Part shown: positions 5,472-8,545 of the stretch, in pieces
How the letters are laid out: each line of letters begins with the position of its first letter
Position numbering within the stretch: the stretch's first letter is position 1
From: an uncultured Clostridia bacterium
GTDB lineage: Bacteria > Bacillota_I > Bacilli_A > RFN20 > CAG-288
NCBI GenBank assembly: GCA_900313465.1
Contig: OMRU01000027.1
Location: forward strand, 1-8,545
Length of the DNA stretch: 8,545 bases
Direction of reading: 5' to 3'
Translations under genes and position numbers: made by a program
The notes under the pieces: model-generated
Database searches by the model: none
What the model saw: the letters and a program-made list of their open reading frames with translations, nothing else
What the model was told of the DNA's origin: nothing

Positions 5472-7315
5472 TGGCACAAAAAAGACATAATCCTATCAGA
5501 ACTACATCGAATTCTCTCGCCTTCCAACTTCAACCAGATAAAGAGGTCAAAGGTCCTCGTCTGGTTTTTGGTTATTTTGGCATCTTCTTAATCGGCATTT
5601 CCTTCTTGGTCTTGCTTCCTTTGATCATGCTGATTTTCTATCCAGGTGAAGCTGGCAATACTCTTGCTTTCCTCATCCCTGGCTTGATTGCTGCTTCTTT
5701 AGGTGTTGGTTTAGTCTCCTTGATCTTTAAAAGACCAAAAGGCAAACTGACCTCACTAGAAGATCTGATCTTAGTCATCGGTGTCTGGATTTTAGTTATC
5801 ATCTTCTCTGCTATCCCTTATTTCTTTTATGGATATACGTTTACCCAGGCCTTCTTTGAATCCACTTCTGGTTATACCAGCGCTGGTTTGACCGTCATGG
5901 ACTGGAGCAGAGAAATCACTAGCGGTAGTGTAGAAGGAACAACTGACGTCGTCAATCATATGTTATTCTTCCACCGTGCGATCACCGAACTTGTCGGTGG
6001 TATTGGTTTGGTCTTGGTCGTTTCTTCCGCTATCAGCGAAAGATCCGGTTTGAATCTATATTTACTAGAAGGTCATAACGATAAACTCTTACCTAACCTG
6101 GTCAAGTCCGCTCGTTTAATCTTCGGTTTGTATCTTGGTTATATCGCTGTAGGTACAATCTTATATATCTTTGCTGGTGTCACTCCTTTTGATGCCTTAT
6201 GTCATTCTATTACGGCAGTTGCAACAGGTGGCTTTTCCACCAAGTCCAACAACATCAATACCCTGGTCATGGAAGTCTCCATGAACGGAGAATGGCGCGG
6301 TGTCATGGTGGAATTGATCACCGAGTTACTGATGCTTCTTGGCGGTACAAACTTTGTCATCCATTATTCTTTGATCCGTGGTCGTTTTAATATTTTGAAA
6401 CATTTTGAATACTGGGTGTTCTTCTTCATTCTCTTATTTGTCTGGCCGTTTATGATTCTTGGCTTTACTACCTACTTCAATGGCAATGTGTTAGCCGGCT
6501 TCCGTTATGGTACCTTTGAAATGCTCTCTGGTCTATCGACAGCTGGTTTCCAGGCGGTCGACTCATATCAGGCTCATGCTGTTGTCGGAACAAACTTTGC
6601 CATCAGTGGAACAGGTATCTTTGGCTTTACGAATATCGCTAACCTGGATTCCGTTTCGATGGCTGCTGGTTATGCTAGTGGTTCTGTCATCAAATTCCCA
6701 ACTTATCTATTGTTCCTTTTAGGTTTGATGATGATGGTTGGTATGCAAAACGGTTCTACCACTGGTGCTATCAAGCAAAACCGTGTTGCCTTATTGTTCA
6801 TGGATATCTCCTGGAGAGTCAAGGCTGCCGTTGGTAAACCAGACAGCCATCACGCTCCGATGGTGTGGAAGTTTGGTAACAAGGTCAGAGTCGATAGAAA
6901 TGAAGTGATTGAAGCGGAAACCTTCATCGCAATGTATGTCTCGATCGTTTTATTGGGCACCACTCTTGTCTCCGCGATTGCTAGTGGTATTCATTTGACT
7001 CGTGGTGATGGTACAGGAGATGTCTTCTCCTGGTTAGATGCCTTCTTTGAATATTCATCTGCTGTCGGTACTGTTGGTCTTGGCTGTGGTATTACTTCCT
7101 ATAACAATTCCATTTCTGCTGGTGGTCAGGCCATCTTGTGGATTGAAATGATCGGTATGCTTCTTGGCCGTCTTGAAATCTTTGTCTACTTCACTCTCTT
7201 TGGTAAGATCATCCATCGTATCCGCAGTCGTAAGTTCATCTATAATCCAGAAAAGGAAGAACAGAAAATCCCTGATTCCAAAGGAAAATGGGATGAATCT
7301 GGTTCACCACTTTAA
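5471..7315 (+). CDS. trkH: TrkH-family potassium channel/transporter subunit
   Basis: Membrane pore subunit for K+ uptake (TrkH/KtrB superfamily). Four M1-P-M2 repeats are visible through their filter loops: STSGYTSAGL (131-140), TAVATGGFST (248-257), MLSGLSTAGF (351-360) and AVGTVGLGCG (531-540). By analogy to TrkH/KtrB the filter glycines are G139, G254, G359 and G536. NGSTTGAIK, after the third loop, fits the intramembrane gate loop (GS-T-GG-K type). Two extra N-terminal membrane segments precede repeat one, as in TrkH. At 614 residues it is longer than typical TrkH (about 480); most of the excess is between loops three and four, plus a charged C-terminal tail of about 30 residues. It overlaps the preceding TrkA-like gene by one base (TAATG), with no strong ribosome site of its own, so equimolar coupled synthesis is likely. 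A strong terminator ends the operon. Confidence 0.93.
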   Translation: MAQKRHNPIRTTSNSLAFQLQPDKEVKGPRLVFGYFGIFLIGISFLVLLPLIMLIFYPGEAGNTLAFLIPGLIAASLGVGLVSLIFKRPKGKLTSLEDLILVIGVWILVIIFSAIPYFFYGYTFTQAFFESTSGYTSAGLTVMDWSREITSGSVEGTTDVVNHMLFFHRAITELVGGIGLVLVVSSAISERSGLNLYLLEGHNDKLLPNLVKSARLIFGLYLGYIAVGTILYIFAGVTPFDALCHSITAVATGGFSTKSNNINTLVMEVSMNGEWRGVMVELITELLMLLGGTNFVIHYSLIRGRFNILKHFEYWVFFFILLFVWPFMILGFTTYFNGNVLAGFRYGTFEMLSGLSTAGFQAVDSYQAHAVVGTNFAISGTGIFGFTNIANLDSVSMAAGYASGSVIKFPTYLLFLLGLMMMVGMQNGSTTGAIKQNRVALLFMDISWRVKAAVGKPDSHHAPMVWKFGNKVRVDRNEVIEAETFIAMYVSIVLLGTTLVSAIASGIHLTRGDGTGDVFSWLDAFFEYSSAVGTVGLGCGITSYNNSISAGGQAILWIEMIGMLLGRLEIFVYFTLFGKIIHRIRSRKFIYNPEKEEQKIPDSKGKWDESGSPL

Positions 7316-7323
7316 AGCGTCCT

Positions 7324-7348
7324 AAGCCGGGGCAACACCCGGCTTTTT
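7324..7348 (+). terminator. Rho-independent terminator of the Trk operon
   Basis: AAGCCGGG (7324-7331) pairs perfectly with CCCGGCTT (7338-7345) around a GCAACA loop, and the run TTTTT (7344-7348) follows the GC-rich core. It starts 9 bases after the trkH stop and should end the three-gene transcript. Confidence 0.9.
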
Positions 7349-7378
7349 AGATTTATCGAAATTCTGAGTGTGTTTTTC

Positions 7379-7407
7379 TTGCATACAATTCTATATCGTG
7401 ATATTAT
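7379..7407 (+). promoter_or_regulatory. Promoter of the marR-ABC exporter operon
   Basis: TTGCAT (7379-7384), 17 bases, then TATTAT (7402-7407), which is preceded by TGA and so forms an extended -10 (TGATATTAT, 7399-7407). The predicted start is about 7413-7415, exactly where the first operator palindrome begins, so a bound repressor would block the transcription start. Confidence 0.7.
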
Positions 7408-7412
7408 TTTGG

Positions 7413-7446
7413 CTCACACTGTGAGATTTAAATGTCACACTGTGAG
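7413..7446. promoter_or_regulatory. Nested tandem palindromic operator, probable MarR autoregulatory site
   Basis: Two copies of TCACACTGTGAGAT (7414-7427 and 7435-7448) lie 21 bp apart, two helical turns. Each copy is itself a dyad (CTCACA-C-TGTGAG at 7413-7425; TCACA-C-TGTGA at 7435-7445), and the palindrome ATTTAAAT (7426-7433) lies exactly midway between them. The whole block 7413-7446 is a 34-bp palindrome with only two mismatched pairs. Placement between the -10 box and the ribosome site of a MarR gene argues for autorepression; this is inference from position and symmetry. Confidence 0.75.
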
Positions 7447-7459
7447 ATAAGGAGGCGCT

Positions 7460-7915
7460 ATGGATAAAGTAGAACTGCGAAAAAAAGTGTTGGAACTTTC
7501 CTTTAAACTTCATCATGACTTGCCACCAAAAAGGATGAGCTCTTTGACAGAAGGTGAAAAAGGAATCTTAGGTCTTCTTTTCCATCAATATCCTAAAGCT
7601 CAGTATTCGGGTGATTTAGCCATATTGATGAAAGTGGGAACCGGTCGAATTGGCAATGCCTTGAAATCTCTTGAGGCGAAGAATCTGATTGCTCGAGAAA
7701 TCGATGATCAGGATAAACGTAAAGTCTTGGTCTCTCTTACTGATGAAGGATATCAGTGGATCAAGAACAAGATGGAAAAAGCCAATCATTTTATTGAGAC
7801 CGTAATTGAAGAATATGGTGTCGACAAATTTGAAACGTTCATTACAGAATCTGAAAAACTATTAGGACTTGGGTATCAGATCTGTATGCGGGAAGGACTG
7901 TTAAACGATGATTAG
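7460..7915 (+). CDS. MarR-family transcriptional regulator
   Basis: Dimeric winged-helix DNA-binding protein, 151 residues, the usual MarR length. The DNA-binding core is about 49-97: helix-turn-helix SGDLAILMKVGTGRIGNALK, then LEAKNLIAREIDDQDKRKV with the wing signature D82-x-x-D85-K-R87, followed by the typical LTDEG (93-97). The N-terminal helix and the two C-terminal helices would form the dimer interface. The ribosome site AAGGAGG (7449-7455) is strong but only 4 bases from the ATG, and the second operator half-palindrome ends right before it. It overlaps the downstream ABC exporter gene by 8 bases, a common arrangement in which the MarR protein represses itself and a multidrug or peptide exporter until a ligand binds. 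The ligand cannot be read from the sequence. Confidence 0.92.
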   Translation: MDKVELRKKVLELSFKLHHDLPPKRMSSLTEGEKGILGLLFHQYPKAQYSGDLAILMKVGTGRIGNALKSLEAKNLIAREIDDQDKRKVLVSLTDEGYQWIKNKMEKANHFIETVIEEYGVDKFETFITESEKLLGLGYQICMREGLLNDD

Positions 7916-8545
7916 ACTAATGAAATTCTTAAAAGCGCAAGACTGGGTCATGATTCTCATGATTGCTGGATTGACCATTTTGCAGGTATATTGCACTATG
8001 ACGATGATGGATTATATTTCCAATATCACCAAGTCCATCCAATACGTCTATATACGTAACAATCCAGCGGAATTAGGAAAACAGTTTGGTGCTCTCTATT
8101 CCGGCTATAAAGCTACTTTTGATACAACCACAAGTCAAGAAACTCTCTTGAATGGTTTCTGGAAGATGGTGAATGAAAACTTTGGGCAGATGTCTCCTGC
8201 TGTTGGTGAAATTGCAAATGCCAACGTTGGTGATATCTGGTTCAATGGTGGAATCATGCTACTTCTTGCTACGGGTATGGTAGGTTGCCAGATGGTGATT
8301 TCCGTGATGGCTTCCTTTATCTCCTCTAGAGTTGCTACCTCTATCCGTAAGGCTGTCAATGACAAAGTCACCTCGTTCTCCTTGGCGGAAATCAATCACT
8401 TCTCTACCGCTTCCTTGATCACTCGTACGACCAACGATGTCCAGATGTTCCAGATGACACTCTTATTGATGATGAGAATGTTCCTGACAGCTCCAATCAC
8501 CGCCGTTTGGGCTATCTTGAAGATTCAGTCTGTCTCCTGGACTTT
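7908..8545 (+). CDS. ABC exporter subunit, N-terminal part (truncated by window end)
   Basis: Open to the window edge without a stop; 212 residues are visible, all from the membrane domain of a type IV ABC exporter (MsbA/LmrCD-like half-transporter). TM1 is about residues 13-34, TM2 about 114-136, TM3 about 188-205. Between TM2 and TM3 the stretch ATSIRKAVNDKVTSFSLAEI and then NHFSTASLITRTTNDVQMFQ is the well-conserved cytoplasmic region with the first coupling helix. The ATP-binding domain would lie beyond the window. The segment between TM1 and TM2 (about 36-112) is a long hydrophilic, presumably external loop, larger than in textbook members. Start 7908 is chosen because GGGAAGGA (7890-7897) lies 10 bases upstream; the in-frame ATG at 7920 would be 22 bases away. 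Coupled to and probably regulated by the MarR protein; a partner half-transporter gene may follow. The substrate is unknown. Confidence 0.88.
   Translation, partial: MIRLMKFLKAQDWVMILMIAGLTILQVYCTMTMMDYISNITKSIQYVYIRNNPAELGKQFGALYSGYKATFDTTTSQETLLNGFWKMVNENFGQMSPAVGEIANANVGDIWFNGGIMLLLATGMVGCQMVISVMASFISSRVATSIRKAVNDKVTSFSLAEINHFSTASLITRTTNDVQMFQMTLLLMMRMFLTAPITAVWAILKIQSVSWT

Noticed and set aside
6199..6722. Short plus-strand frames inside trkH
   Set aside because: They are out-of-frame shadows of the filter-loop coding region and have no ribosome sites or recognisable content.
7920..7922. Alternative ABC exporter start at the second ATG
   Set aside because: The ribosome site GGGAAGGA is 22 bases away from it, against 10 bases from ATG 7908.
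8135..8395. 86-residue minus-strand open frame inside the ABC exporter gene
   Set aside because: The plus-strand frame encodes a recognisable exporter membrane domain across the same bases; the minus frame shows no motif.

Overview
The window reads as ordinary chromosome of a low-GC Gram-positive bacterium (Firmicutes). A class such as Erysipelotrichia would fit, but that is a guess from overall style and not from a marker. The support is AT-rich intergenic DNA with TTG/TATAAT-type promoters, strong purine-rich ribosome sites, heavy AGA use for arginine, the standard genetic code, and the Firmicutes-type order secG - rnr - smpB. All genes are on the + strand and no mobile element, CRISPR array or tRNA/rRNA gene is visible.

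Layout. Bases 1-142: AT-rich upstream region with a good promoter (81-109) and an imperfect dyad; no supported gene. 143-361: secG (protein export), closed by a GC-rich terminator. 455-3391: rnr (RNase R), unusually long because about 290 residues follow the S1 domain, ending in an Arg-Gly-Ser-rich tail. 3405-3878: smpB (trans-translation), then a terminator. 3880-4011: intergenic region with a promoter bracketed by an 11-bp inverted repeat. 4012-7315: a tightly packed three-gene potassium-uptake operon made of a stand-alone TrkA-N domain protein, a TrkA-N/TrkA-C protein with a long charged coiled-coil tail, and a TrkH channel subunit; it ends at a strong terminator. 7379-7448: promoter plus a nested palindromic operator. 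7460-7915: MarR-family regulator, overlapping by 8 bases the start of an ABC exporter subunit (7908 to the window end, cut off).

How the genes work together. RNase R and SmpB belong to the same rescue process: SmpB with tmRNA frees stalled ribosomes and RNase R degrades the faulty mRNA. The Trk genes form one membrane K+ transporter with its cytoplasmic gating proteins; the gating part is split over two genes and differs from the textbook TrkA. The MarR protein probably represses its own promoter and hence the exporter genes behind it.

No wholly new system is evident. The points most worth following are the RG-rich RNase R tail, the split and partly degenerate TrkA pair with its coiled-coil tail, and two unexplained palindromic regulatory regions.
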